Origin: Aminobacter aminovorans
GTDB lineage: Bacteria; Pseudomonadota; Alphaproteobacteria; Rhizobiales; Rhizobiaceae
Reading direction: 5' to 3'
Assembly: GCF_900445235.1 (NCBI RefSeq)
Contig: NZ_UFSM01000001.1
Span: 614,501-678,500 of the forward strand
Length of the DNA: 64,000 bases
Both the position numbers and the translations under genes were made by a program. A model generated the notes under the pieces. That model was not told the origin of the DNA, did not search any database, and saw only the letters and a list, made by a program, of their open reading frames with translations. Below are positions 30,003 to 38,542 of the stretch, one piece after another. Numbering within the stretch: the stretch's first letter is position 1; the number at the start of each line of letters is the position of its first letter.

Positions 30003-30923
30003 ATGGCACCGCGCCGACGCCATCCCTCCCCCTTGTGGGGAGGGATGAAGGGTGGGGACCTGTTCCTGCCAGCTTCGGCGACCGGCAGAACTGCCGCTGC
30101 ACCTCCACCCCCAGCCCTTCCCCAGGGGGAGGGGAACGATGCCGTCCCATCATGCCAAAGGACCATTGATATCGAGCACCTGCTGAACCCGCTGCTGCAG
30201 ACAAGCGCCGTCGAATTGCTGGCTATTTCGCCGCCCGGCTGGGGTGCCAACCTGTTGCGCGGGCTCGCCAATTCGATCCAGATCGCTGTCGGCGCTTTCA
30301 GCCTCGGTCTTGCTATCGGCGTCGCCGGCGCCTGGGGCAAGCTTTATGGCAGCCCGATGGTACGCGACCTGATGGAGATCTACACCACGGTCGTGCGTGC
30401 CGTGCCGGAGTTGGTGCTGATCCTGCTGCTCTATTATGCCGGCACCGACCTCATCAACCGCGCCCTCGGCAGCATGGGCTACGCCGCCGTCGACATCTCT
30501 GGCCTCGTCGCCGGCATCGGCGTGCTCGGCATCGTCCAGGGCGCCTACGCTACCGAGGTCATCCGCGGCGCCATCCTGGCCATACCGCAGGGCCAGATCG
30601 AGGCCGCGCGGGCCTATGGCATGCCGCCGGGCAAGATCTTGCGCCGTATCACCCTGCCGGCGATGCTGCCCTTCGCCATTCCCGGCCTCGCCAATCTCTG
30701 GCTCATCGCCACAAAGGACACGGCACTTCTGGCCGTCGTCGGCTTCAACGAGCTGACCCAGGAGACACGCCAGGCTGGCGCCACCACCAAGGCCTACTTC
30801 ACCTTCTTCGTCGCCGCCGGCGTGCTCTACCTGCTGCTGACGCTGTTCTCGAACGTCATCATCGGCCGCATCGAGCGCTGGGCACGGCGCGGCATGCCGC
30901 CGATCGCTGAGACCGGCCGATGA
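30003..30923 (+). CDS. Amino-acid ABC transporter permease with repeat-derived N-terminal extension
   Basis: A HisQ/OccQ-type inner-membrane permease. The family-like part starts at about residue 55 (IDIEHLLNPLL...) and has the usual helices and coupling loop (EAARAYGMPPGKILRRITLP). Residues 5 to about 50 are a Pro/Gly-rich stretch encoded by a dispersed palindromic repeat that stays open in this frame. ATG 30003 has AGGGAG five bases upstream. No ATG, GTG or TTG lies at the native-looking start (the codon there is ATT); a TTG near 30216 is the next option. The start codon really used is therefore uncertain. Confidence 0.85.
   Translation: MAPRRRHPSPLWGGMKGGDLFLPASATGRTAAAPPPPALPQGEGNDAVPSCQRTIDIEHLLNPLLQTSAVELLAISPPGWGANLLRGLANSIQIAVGAFSLGLAIGVAGAWGKLYGSPMVRDLMEIYTTVVRAVPELVLILLLYYAGTDLINRALGSMGYAAVDISGLVAGIGVLGIVQGAYATEVIRGAILAIPQGQIEAARAYGMPPGKILRRITLPAMLPFAIPGLANLWLIATKDTALLAVVGFNELTQETRQAGATTKAYFTFFVAAGVLYLLLTLFSNVIIGRIERWARRGMPPIAETGR
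30013..30150. repeat. Dispersed palindromic repeat, copy 1 (inside a permease gene)
   Basis: About 135 bases bounded by two hairpins: CCCTCCCC/GGGGAGGG at 30024-30044 and a CCCTTCCCC/GGGGAGGGG pair near 30115-30134, with a partly conserved middle. Copy 2 is at 36750-36883, and the two align along their whole length. The ends are roughly inverted relative to each other. Short elements of this kind are common in Mesorhizobium-type genomes; no transposase is encoded. Confidence 0.8.
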
Positions 30924-31729
30924 GCACCGCCACTCCCGCCACGACTGTGTCCGTCATCCGCTCCGAGTGGCTGCAGCCGCACCGCATCGTGCTGATCGCC
31001 ATCGCTGCGGCACTTGTGCTCTCGGCCGCCATCTTCATGCGTTGGGACTGGCTGCCCAAATATTACGACCTGGCACTGCTTGGCATCTGGCGCACCATCT
31101 GGATTCTCGCCGTGACCGTGACGCTCGGCTTCATGCTCGCAGTGCCGCTCGGGCTTGCCCAGGCCGCAGGTCCGTTCTGGCTGGCGTGGCCGGCCAAGGC
31201 CTTCTGCACCGTCATCCGCGGCACCCCGCTGCTGCTGCAGCTCTGGCTTCTCTATTACGGCCTCGGTTCGCTGTTCCCGCAATATCCGTGGATCAGGCAA
31301 TCCGAACTCTGGCCGATCCTGAGACAGGCCTGGCCCTATGCCGTCGTCGCGCTGACCTTGTCCTATGCCGCCTACGAAGGCGAGGTGATGCGCGGCGCCT
31401 TCGCCGGCGTACCGAGGGGGCAGCTCGAAGCCGCGCGCGCCTTCGGTATGAGCCCGTGGAAGCGCTTCCGCCGCATCTGGCTGCCGCAGGCGATCCATCG
31501 GGCGCTGCCGACGCTTGCGGGTGAAACGGTGCTGCAGCTCAAGGCGACGCCGCTGGTCGCCACCATCACTGTCATCGACATCTACGCGGTGGCCTCGCGC
31601 GTTCGCCAGGATACCTTCATCGTCTACGAGCCGCTGTTGCTGCTCGCCCTCATCTATCTGATCATCACCGGCATCCTCGTCTTCGGCTTTCGCAAGCTGG
31701 AGGCGAGGATTCCGTCCAGACTGGGATGA
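30920..31729 (+). CDS. Amino-acid ABC transporter permease, second subunit
   Basis: A 269-aa HisM-type permease overlapping the first permease by ATGA. A hydrophobic N-terminal helix (about 18-38) is followed by the BPD_transp_1 core, with RGTPLLLQLWLLYYGLG and the coupling loop EAARAFGMSPWKRFRRIWLP. With the first permease it forms the heterodimeric channel. Confidence 0.92.
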   Translation: MSTATPATTVSVIRSEWLQPHRIVLIAIAAALVLSAAIFMRWDWLPKYYDLALLGIWRTIWILAVTVTLGFMLAVPLGLAQAAGPFWLAWPAKAFCTVIRGTPLLLQLWLLYYGLGSLFPQYPWIRQSELWPILRQAWPYAVVALTLSYAAYEGEVMRGAFAGVPRGQLEAARAFGMSPWKRFRRIWLPQAIHRALPTLAGETVLQLKATPLVATITVIDIYAVASRVRQDTFIVYEPLLLLALIYLIITGILVFGFRKLEARIPSRLG

Positions 31730-32760
31730 CGCCCATGCCGCAGACAAAGACAGAAACCATCACGCTCAACCTCGAAGAGGCGCGCGCCCTGTGCATCGCC
31801 GCGGCGATCGGCGCGGGCGCTGGCGAGGAAATGGCGATTTCAATCGCGCTTGCTGCCGTCGCCGCCGAAGCCGACGGCCAGGCGAGCGTCGGGCTGTCGC
31901 ATTATGTCGATTATCTCGAGGCGCTCGAGGCCGGGCGCATCGACGGCAAGGCCGAGCCCGTCGTCACCCGCCCGGCGCTGGCGATCTATCTGTCCGACGG
32001 GCAGCGTGGTGCTGCACATACCGGCTTCGACCGCAACTTCGACGAGATCGCCAAGGCGGCGCGGCTGTTCGGCGTCACCGTCTTTGCGCAGAAGAATGCC
32101 TACACCTGCGGCTCGCTCGGCTATTTCACCGGCCGCCTCGCCGAAGCCGGTCTCGTCGCGCTCGCCGCCACCAATGGCCCGGCGCTCGTCGCCGGCTCCG
32201 GCTCGACAAAGCCGGTCTACTGCACCAACCCGATCTCGCTTGCAGCGCCCGCAGCCGACGGGCCGCCTCTGGTCATCGACCAGTCGTCGAGCGCCACCGC
32301 CTTCGTCAATGTTCGCAAGGCGGCTGAAACAGGCGAGGCGATCCCCGAGGGCTGGGCGCTCGATGCCAAGGGCAAGCCGACGACGGACGCCAAGAAGGCG
32401 ATGAAAGGTGTCTTGCTCGCCTTCGGCGGCGCGCGCGGCGCCAATGTCGCACTGATGGTCGAGGTGCTTGCCGCCGGCGTCGCCGGCGCCAACTGGTCGA
32501 TCGACGCGCCATCCATCACGGAAGGCCATCAGACGCCCGGTACCGGGCTGTTCATCGTCGCCTTGGACCCAAAACTGTTCGACCCCGGCTTCGAAGCCCG
32601 CATGCGCGAACAGCTCGACCGGCTGTCCAGCCAGTATCACGTCCACATCCCCGGCCCGGCCAAGGCCGCCGCCCGGGCCCGTTCGGAGGTGGAAGGGATC
32701 ACCGTGCCATCAGCTGTTCACGCCCGTATCTCGGGATTTGCCGCGCGTCAGGCAGACTGA
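31726..32760 (+). CDS. Ldh2/malate-lactate dehydrogenase-family NAD(P)H oxidoreductase
   Basis: A 344-aa member of the Ldh_2 family, which includes ureidoglycolate and malate dehydrogenases and delta1-piperideine-2-carboxylate/delta1-pyrroline-2-carboxylate reductases. The Ldh2 hallmarks GLSHYVDYLEALEAGRI near residue 45, TNGPALVAGSGSTKPVYCTNPISL and the EGHQTPGTGLF segment are present. It overlaps the last permease gene (ATGA), so it acts on something related to the importer's cargo. A cyclic imino-acid reductase would suit a basic amino-acid importer, but that is an inference. Confidence 0.85.
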   Translation: MTPMPQTKTETITLNLEEARALCIAAAIGAGAGEEMAISIALAAVAAEADGQASVGLSHYVDYLEALEAGRIDGKAEPVVTRPALAIYLSDGQRGAAHTGFDRNFDEIAKAARLFGVTVFAQKNAYTCGSLGYFTGRLAEAGLVALAATNGPALVAGSGSTKPVYCTNPISLAAPAADGPPLVIDQSSSATAFVNVRKAAETGEAIPEGWALDAKGKPTTDAKKAMKGVLLAFGGARGANVALMVEVLAAGVAGANWSIDAPSITEGHQTPGTGLFIVALDPKLFDPGFEARMREQLDRLSSQYHVHIPGPAKAAARARSEVEGITVPSAVHARISGFAARQAD

Positions 32761-33263
32761 CCGGGCAGCATTTTCGACCCTTTTCAGAACCAAACCACCG
32801 GACCAGCAAGCCTGGACCGCAGCGCGGCTTCAACGTCTCGGCATGGATCCCCAGGATCTGCGCACTCGCTGCGCTCGCGCTTCGACCCGAGGATGACGGA
32901 TGCGGAGGGGCTCAGCGCCAATCGCCAACGTCTCCGACAGGCGGCACGTTCTCTGATTAGCGGGAGCGTCTCCTCCGGCCGTCATCCTCGTGCCCGTAGC
33001 GGCGTCAGCCGCGAAGGGTCACGGGGATCCAGGCCGTGACCTTCATGATGTTATCTGCGGTCCAGAACCACCGTACGAACCCCCGCGAAAATAATTCGAA
33101 CTTCCTTTGAACCTTTCCCGCTGACGCTGCGACGCAGTCATGTCCAGGGCGAGGTGAGCTCGCCAGATCAACCGGGGGGAACCCACACCGAAAGATCGTT
33201 CCGACGTGGAAACCAGAGCGTTTCCGCGACCCCGAAACGCAACCTCGAAAAGGGAATGAGACA
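32761..33263. other. Non-coding stretch holding an inverted repeat pair
   Basis: About 500 bases between the Ldh2 gene and the small secreted protein, with no credible gene. It contains the repeat arms listed below and, toward the right, the leader of the secreted-protein gene with AAGGGAATGAGACA before its ATG. Confidence 0.7.
32841..33032. repeat. Inverted pair of a GGATCC...GAGGATGACGG repeat
   Basis: Left arm 32841-32899 and right arm 32979-33032 share, in opposite orientation, GGATCCCC near one end and CGAGGATGACGG at the other, with a diverged GC-rich middle (CTCGCTGCGCTCGCG against GGCGTCAGCCGCG). About 80 bases lie between the arms. This looks like a dispersed non-autonomous element of rhizobial genomes. 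Confidence 0.6.
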
Positions 33264-33644
33264 ATGAAGACCAAGATCACCATCCTGACCGCCGTCCTAC
33301 TGCTTGCCGGCGCCATCGGCAGCGCCAATGCCGCCAGCTTCTCTGCCGGGCCGAGCGGCGGCGACCGTCCGTCGGGTCCGAGCGATATCTCCGACGCCCC
33401 CGGCGGCAACGGCCCTTCGGGCCCCGGCGACATCTCCGACGCCCCCGACAATGACAAGCCGTCCGGCCCGAGCGGCAAGGCTTCGTCGGGCAATGGCGGC
33501 GCGACCGAAGACAAGTACTGCAAGAACGGCTCGAGCAAGTTCCCGGACTGCAACACCAAGTTCATCCAGGACTGCAAGGCCGCAGGTGGCAACATGTCGG
33601 GTCAGCAGGGTTGGGGTGGCAAGACCTGCCGGGAACCCTCCTGA
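33264..33644 (+). CDS. Small secreted Gly/Pro/Ser/Asp-rich protein with internal repeats
   Basis: A 126-aa protein with a clear signal peptide (cleavage after SANA, about residue 23). The mature N-terminal half is low-complexity, with a repeated unit of the form GPSGP(S/G)DISDAP seen twice and PSGPSG ends. The C-terminal 45 residues carry four cysteines (KYCKNGSS, FPDCNTK, IQDCKAAG, KTCREPS), probably two disulfides. I do not recognise a family. It has its own leader and terminator, so it is probably a single-gene unit. Confidence 0.8.
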   Translation: MKTKITILTAVLLLAGAIGSANAASFSAGPSGGDRPSGPSDISDAPGGNGPSGPGDISDAPDNDKPSGPSGKASSGNGGATEDKYCKNGSSKFPDCNTKFIQDCKAAGGNMSGQQGWGGKTCREPS

Positions 33645-33650
33645 TGCCTC

Positions 33651-33692
33651 GGGCATGATCGAAAAGTCTGGAACCGGCTTTAGGATCATGCC
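33651..33692. repeat. Short GATC palindromic repeat, copy A
   Basis: GGCATGATC ... GATCATGCC around a GAAAAGTCTGGAACCGG core. It resembles 40607-40665 and 57710-57758. This family of 40-60 base hairpins is common between genes in Rhizobiales. It lies just after the secreted-protein stop. Confidence 0.6.
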
Positions 33693-33747
33693 TCGCGAAG
33701 GCTGCGGCCTCGCCAGACATCGGTCACCCGATTGCTGCCATCCGGAG

Positions 33748-33770
33748 AACCCCGCCTCGCGCGGGGTTTT
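33748..33770 (+). terminator. Rho-independent terminator (plus strand)
   Basis: Stem AACCCCGC/GCGGGGTT with a 5-base loop followed by T residues, about 100 bases after the small secreted-protein gene. Confidence 0.8.
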
Positions 33771-33793
33771 CTGCATCGTCGCTATCTGCAACG

Positions 33794-33818
33794 AAAAGCC
33801 CCGCTCGACGGCGGGGCT
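33794..33818 (-). terminator. Rho-independent terminator (minus strand, csbD-like gene)
   Basis: Read on the minus strand, AGCCCCGC/GCGGGGCT with a 6-base loop is followed by TTTT, 42 bases after the CsbD-like stop. Confidence 0.82.
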
Positions 33819-33859
33819 CTGCGCGGGAAAATCCCCCGCGGCGCGTTGCGAAAGACGGT

Positions 33860-34057
33860 TCAGTGGCGGGAGAGCCAGCTGTCGATGTCCTTTTCGACCT
33901 CTTCCTGGGCCTTGCCATAACGGGCTTGCAGCTTGCCGGCGAGTTCCTTGCGCTTGCCCTTGATTACGTCGAGGTCATCGTCGGTCAGCTTGCCCCACTG
34001 GCTCTGCACCTTGCCCTTGAACTGCTCCCAATTGCCTTCGATCTGGTTCCAATTCAT
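33860..34057 (-). CDS. CsbD-family stress-response protein
   Basis: A 65-aa hydrophilic helical protein with the family opening MNWNQIEGNWEQFKGK and WGKLTDDDLD. The ATG at 34057 is preceded by AAGGAGAAAT, a strong ribosome site; a longer upstream reading has none. CsbD-like proteins are general-stress induced in several bacteria; the molecular role is not known. Confidence 0.93.
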   Translation of the reverse strand: MNWNQIEGNWEQFKGKVQSQWGKLTDDDLDVIKGKRKELAGKLQARYGKAQEEVEKDIDSWLSRH

Positions 34058-34273
34058 CGCGATTTCTCCTTTCGGGGATTGATATGGATTGGCACGACAG
34101 GTCCGCCGCACTGGGGGGTCAACGCCTCGGTCAGCGCAGGGTTCCGACATTTTTAAAGTTGACTTTGTCAATCAGCTTTATATCAAACCTTGTTGACTTG
34201 ACCGTGACCCGGCCATCGCGGCGTTGGTGCATTGCAATACTTTCAATCGTACATAGCCCCCGCAATCGGAGAC

Positions 34274-34732
34274 ATGTCCTTGACCCTGACGACCGAAACT
34301 TCCGGCCGCCGACTGTTCATCCCCGCGCTCCGCGGCCTCTACTCGAACCTTCACGACACCGCTGAAACCGTCCTGCGCGTCGTCGCGGGCGTTGCGCTGG
34401 TCACCCATGGCCTCGGCAAGATCTCCGATCCGTTCGGCGCCGCCGGCATGGTCGAGGGGCTCGGCTTCTACCCGGGCGCCTTCTGGTCGCTGCTTTTGTC
34501 CTGCACCGAGTTCTTCGGCGGCATCCTGATCGCCATCGGCCTGTTCACGCGCCCGGCCGCCTTCGCCGCCATGTTCGTGCTGCTGGTCACCGTCTGGTTC
34601 CACTGGGTCACGATGAGCCAAGGCTACCAGGGCGCCGAGAAGTCGATCATCTGGGCTGCGATCTTCCTGTTCTTCGTCATTCGCGGCGGCAACCGCCACT
34701 CGGTCGATGCGCGCCTCGGCCGCGAGTTCTAG
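34274..34732 (+). CDS. DoxX-family membrane protein
   Basis: A 152-aa protein with four hydrophobic helices of the DoxX fold (LRVVAGVALVTHGLGKI, SCTEFFGGILIAIGLFTRPAA). The ATG at 34274 follows GGAGAC. It probably sits in the inner membrane; DoxX proteins are linked to redox or oxidative-stress functions, but the exact role is not known. Confidence 0.88.
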   Translation: MSLTLTTETSGRRLFIPALRGLYSNLHDTAETVLRVVAGVALVTHGLGKISDPFGAAGMVEGLGFYPGAFWSLLLSCTEFFGGILIAIGLFTRPAAFAAMFVLLVTVWFHWVTMSQGYQGAEKSIIWAAIFLFFVIRGGNRHSVDARLGREF

Positions 34733-34922
34733 TTTGTGACCGCATGATCGTTTCCGGAAACCCGATGTCGATCGTGCCCTGAAACCCTGCCTCCCAAGGC
34801 AAGCCGCATGCCCGCGCCAGATCGGCGCGGGCCGCTCCGTGCAGTCGCTCGATGATTGCCTTTTTCGCGAAACGGGCTAAGAAACGCTACATCTTCTGCC
34901 CCTTTGGCGACCGGAGCCAGCG

Positions 34923-35897
34923 ATGACTGAAATTCTGCAGACCCCGCAACTCGTGACCGTTTTCGGCGGGTCAGGCTTCCTCGGCCGCCATGTCGTGCGG
35001 GCGCTGGCCAAGCGCGGGTATCTCGTGCGCGTCGCCTGCCGCCGGCCCGACCTCGCCTTCCACCTGCAGCCGCTCGGCAATGTCGGGCAGATCCAGCCGG
35101 TGCAGGCCAATCTGCGCGTGCGCTGGTCGGTCGACCGCGCCGTCCAGGGCGCATCGCACGTCGTCAACCTCGTCGGCATCCTGCATGAAGGCGGCCGCCA
35201 GCGTTTCTCGACTGTGCAGGAATTCGGCGCCCGTGCCGTCGCCGAGGCCGCCCGTGCCGTCGGCGCCTCGCTGACCCATGTCTCGGCCCTCGGCGCCGAC
35301 GCAAACTCGCCCTCGGCATACGCCCAGACCAAGGCGCGCGGCGAAAAGGCCGTTCTGGACACGCTGCCAAACGCGGTGATCTACCGTCCGTCGATCGTCT
35401 TCGGCCCCGAGGACCAGTTCTTCAACCGCTTCGCCAACATGGCCCGTTTCTCGCCGGTGCTGCCGCTGATCGGCGGCGGCGAAACCCGGTTTCAGCCGAT
35501 CTATGTCGGCGACGTCGCCGAAGCGGTCGCGCGGGCCGTCGACGGCAAGGTCAAGGGCGGCTCGATCTACGAGCTCGGCGGCCCTCAGGTGCTGAGCTTC
35601 AAAGAGTGCATGGAGGAGATGCTCGAGGTCATCGATCGCAAGCGCACGCTGGTGCCGGTGCCCTGGTCGATCGCCAACCTGCAGGCCTCGATCCTCGGCA
35701 TGCTGCCCAATCCGCTGCTGACCAAGGACCAGGTCCTTTTGCTGCGTTCCGACAATGTCGTGTCCAAGGCAGCCCTCGACGAAGGCCGGACCATCGCAGC
35801 CACAGGCATCGCGCCCAAGTCGACCGCATCGATCCTGCCGAGCTACCTCTGGCGCTACCGCGCCGCCGGACAGTTCACGCGCCGGACGGAAGCCTGA
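34923..35897 (+). CDS. NDUFA9-like NAD(P)-binding protein (atypical SDR)
   Basis: A 324-aa atypical SDR close to mitochondrial complex I subunit NDUFA9. The cofactor loop GGSGFLGRHVV is at about residue 15 and RPSIVFGPEDQFFNRFA is a strong family match. Bacterial homologues in alphaproteobacteria are encoded away from the nuo operon, as here. A role in quinone-related or respiratory assembly is inferred from the family only. The TauE-type gene follows 14 bases later. Confidence 0.88.
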   Translation: MTEILQTPQLVTVFGGSGFLGRHVVRALAKRGYLVRVACRRPDLAFHLQPLGNVGQIQPVQANLRVRWSVDRAVQGASHVVNLVGILHEGGRQRFSTVQEFGARAVAEAARAVGASLTHVSALGADANSPSAYAQTKARGEKAVLDTLPNAVIYRPSIVFGPEDQFFNRFANMARFSPVLPLIGGGETRFQPIYVGDVAEAVARAVDGKVKGGSIYELGGPQVLSFKECMEEMLEVIDRKRTLVPVPWSIANLQASILGMLPNPLLTKDQVLLLRSDNVVSKAALDEGRTIAATGIAPKSTASILPSYLWRYRAAGQFTRRTEA

Positions 35898-35911
35898 CCG
35901 ACTGAGGGCGC

Positions 35912-36679
35912 ATGGACGCCCTCGCCTCCCTCCTGCCGCAAGGCACCGACCCGCTCATCGGGATTGTCCTCATCGTCGCCAGCGCCTTTACCTCGGCGCT
36001 GACAGCCGCCTTCGGTGTCGGCGGCGGCATTGCCATGCTGACGCTGATGGGCCTGTTCGTGCCGGTGGCCGCGCTTATCCCCGTCCATGGCGCGGTACAG
36101 CTCGGCTCCAACACCGGCCGCGCCTGGCACCAACGCGCCAATGTGCGCATGGACGTCGCCGCCCCCTTCATTGCCGGCTCGGTCGTCGGTGCCGTCATCG
36201 GCGCCTTCGTCGTCATCCAGCTGCCCGACGCCTGGCTCAAGCTGGTGCTCGGCGCCTTCGTCATCGCCATTACCTGGGCCAAGGTCCCCGGCATCGACAA
36301 ATTGACCCGCACCGGGCTTGCCATAGGCAGTGTTATCGTCGCGCTGATCGGCATGCTTGTCGGCGCCACCGGACCGCTGGTCTCGGTGCTGTTCGCGCAG
36401 TTTTTTGCCAATGACCGCAAAGCGCTCGTCGCCACCCATGCCGCCGGCATGGTTGCCCAGCACGGACTCAAGATCATCGTCTTCGGCCTCGCCGGCTTCG
36501 CCTTCTGGGACTGGCTGCCGCTGATCGGCGCGATGATCGTCTCGGGCTATCTCGGCACCGTCTACGGCACCAGACTGCTCGAACGCATGCCGGAGGAGAG
36601 CTTCCGCAAATGGTTCAAGATCGCCATCACCGTGCTGGCGCTGGACCTGCTGCGCCGCGGGCTGACGGGGCTGGCGTGA
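35912..36679 (+). CDS. TauE/SafE-family membrane transporter (sulfite/organosulfonate exporter type)
   Basis: A 255-aa inner-membrane protein with about eight helices arranged as two related halves, including TAAFGVGGGIAMLTLMGLFVP and LVGATGPLVSVLFAQFF, the TauE signature segments. Family members export sulfite, sulfoacetate or similar anions. It lies 14 bases after the NDUFA9-like gene, so probably in the same transcript. Substrate unknown. Confidence 0.88.
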   Translation: MDALASLLPQGTDPLIGIVLIVASAFTSALTAAFGVGGGIAMLTLMGLFVPVAALIPVHGAVQLGSNTGRAWHQRANVRMDVAAPFIAGSVVGAVIGAFVVIQLPDAWLKLVLGAFVIAITWAKVPGIDKLTRTGLAIGSVIVALIGMLVGATGPLVSVLFAQFFANDRKALVATHAAGMVAQHGLKIIVFGLAGFAFWDWLPLIGAMIVSGYLGTVYGTRLLERMPEESFRKWFKIAITVLALDLLRRGLTGLA

Positions 36680-36749
36680 ACTTTCCGCGCGCACAAACAA
36701 CCAGTCAGCCAAGCGCGCTGGATCTTCTGCATCTGAAAGGGGCGCAACG

Positions 36750-36883
36750 GCGACATCCTCCCTCCCACTTGTGGGGAGGAACAAAGGGCGGGGGGTGCCA
36801 ACGCGGTTCGATCACCGGCAGCGCTGCCGAAACGATCTCAACCCAACCCCTAACCCCTTCCCACAAGGGGAAGGGAAACGCGT
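36750..36883. repeat. Dispersed palindromic repeat, copy 2
   Basis: It aligns with the element at 30013-30150: left hairpin CTCCC/GGGAG around CACTTGTG, right hairpin CCCTTCCC/GGGAAGGG, and a shared middle (ACCGGCAG...CTGCCG). This copy lies between two convergent genes and may serve as a bidirectional terminator. Confidence 0.75.
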
Positions 36884-37690
36884 TCAGCCCCAGACCATCA
36901 GCGCGATCAACCCGACGCCGCCGACAAGCAGGCGCCACCAGCCGAACAACGCGTAGCCGTTGCGCGAGACGTAATCGAGCAGGTGACGCACGACCAACAG
37001 CGCGGTGATGAAGGCTGCCAGGAAGCCGACCGAAATCACCGGCAGGTCCGCCGCCGACAGGATGTCACGGTTCTTGTAGAGATCGTAGGCAAAGGCGCCG
37101 GCCATAGTCGGCATCGCCAGGAAGAACGAGAACTCGGCCGCCGCGCGCTTCTCCACGCCCATCAGCAACGAGCCGACGATTGTTGCGCCCGAGCGCGAGG
37201 TGCCGGGGATCATCGCCAGGCACTGGAACAGGCCGATCTTGAGATAGACCGAAAGCGGAAAGTTGGTGACGTCGCCATAGCGCGGCTTGAGGTCGAGCCT
37301 GTCGAGGAACAACAGCACCAGGCCGCCGAGGATCAGCATGACGCAGATCAGGCGCGGCGATTCGAACAGCACCGTCTTGATGAAATCGTGCGCCACAGCA
37401 CCGATGATCGCCGCCGGCAGGAAGGCGATCAGGATGCCTGCGACGAAACGCTGCGTCTTGGGATCGGAGGGCAGTGTCACCAGCATCTGCCACAGCTTGG
37501 CGGCATAGACCGACAGGATCGCCAGGATCGCGCCGAGCTGGATCAGGATCTCGAAAGTCTTGCCGGTCGAGTTGAAACCGAGGAAATGCCCGGCGAGCAG
37601 GATATGACCGGTCGAGGACACGGGGATGAATTCTGTCAGGCCCTCGAGCAGGCCGAGCAGGAGTGCATTGATGATTGTCTGGCTATCCAT
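36884..37690 (-). CDS. uppP: Undecaprenyl-diphosphatase
   Basis: A 268-aa integral membrane phosphatase (UppP/BacA) that recycles the undecaprenyl lipid carrier for peptidoglycan synthesis. Both signature motifs are present: [14 protein letters not shown] at residues 16-29 (catalytic glutamates and histidine) and PGTSRSGAT in the second half. The length is typical. It converges on the TauE-type gene, with the palindromic repeat between, and is divergent from the GST gene. Confidence 0.96.
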   Translation of the reverse strand: MDSQTIINALLLGLLEGLTEFIPVSSTGHILLAGHFLGFNSTGKTFEILIQLGAILAILSVYAAKLWQMLVTLPSDPKTQRFVAGILIAFLPAAIIGAVAHDFIKTVLFESPRLICVMLILGGLVLLFLDRLDLKPRYGDVTNFPLSVYLKIGLFQCLAMIPGTSRSGATIVGSLLMGVEKRAAAEFSFFLAMPTMAGAFAYDLYKNRDILSAADLPVISVGFLAAFITALLVVRHLLDYVSRNGYALFGWWRLLVGGVGLIALMVWG

Positions 37691-37849
37691 TCCAATCCCC
37701 GCGAGGCGTTCATGCGCGATTGCTTGTCATGCGGCGGAACTCACCCTATAGGTCGGGTCGCCCGAGAGCCCGGCGAGCCGGGCCCAGAAGCTCTAGCGAC
37801 GCTCCAGGCGATTCGCCAGAGCGCCATCGATCACGAATTTCGCAGGACC

Positions 37850-38542
37850 ATGCTGACGCTTTTCCACCACCCGATGTTTGCCACATGCCGTTTCGTCCGT
37901 CTGGCGTTCGGCGAGTATGGCGAGGAGCTGGCGCTGATCGAGGAGAAGCCGTGGACGCGGCGCAAGGAGTTCCTGTCGCTCAACCCGGCCGGAACGCTAC
38001 CGGTGCTGTTGGCCGAGGGCGACGTGCCGATCGTCGGCGCGATGATCATTTCCGAATATATCGACGAGACCCGCGGCGTGCTGAAGCGCGAGCGCCGGCT
38101 GTTTGCCGAAGACCCGATGGAACGCGCCGAAATCCGCCGCCTGACCGACTGGTACCTGACCAAGACCGAAAGCGAAGTGACCCGGCATCTCGTGCGCGAG
38201 CGCGTGCTCAAGCCGCTGATGCCGGAAGCTGCCGGCGGCGGCTCGCCCGATTCGGCGGCAATCCGTGCCGCCCGCGCCAATATTCGCCAGCACATGAAAT
38301 ACACCAACTGGCTCGCCGGCACACGCCACTGGCTCGCCGGCTCGCGCATCACCTATGCCGACCTTGCCGCCGCCGCTTCGCTTTCGGTGCTCGACTATCT
38401 CGGCGAGATCGACTGGCGCGAATATTCCTCGGCGCGCGAATGGTACACGCGCGTCAAGTCGCGTCCGTCCTTCCGGCCCCTGCTCACCGACCGGGTGCGC
38501 GGGCTGACCCCGGCATCGCATTATGCGGACCTCGATTTCTGA
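37850..38542 (+). CDS. Glutathione S-transferase family protein
   Basis: A 230-aa GST: N-terminal thioredoxin-like domain (LTLFHHPMFATCRFVRLAFGE; the cis-Pro in GTLPVL; ISEY for glutathione contact) and an all-helical C-terminal domain with GSRITYADLAAAA. The ATG at 37850 follows AGGACC. It heads a plus-strand group with queG and an SDR; queG overlaps its end by 20 bases. Substrate unknown. Confidence 0.92.
   Translation: MLTLFHHPMFATCRFVRLAFGEYGEELALIEEKPWTRRKEFLSLNPAGTLPVLLAEGDVPIVGAMIISEYIDETRGVLKRERRLFAEDPMERAEIRRLTDWYLTKTESEVTRHLVRERVLKPLMPEAAGGGSPDSAAIRAARANIRQHMKYTNWLAGTRHWLAGSRITYADLAAAASLSVLDYLGEIDWREYSSAREWYTRVKSRPSFRPLLTDRVRGLTPASHYADLDF

Noticed and set aside
36983..37849. A long in-frame upstream extension of the GST gene
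   Set aside because: It runs antisense through uppP and lacks any family signal; GST homology starts at ATG 37850.
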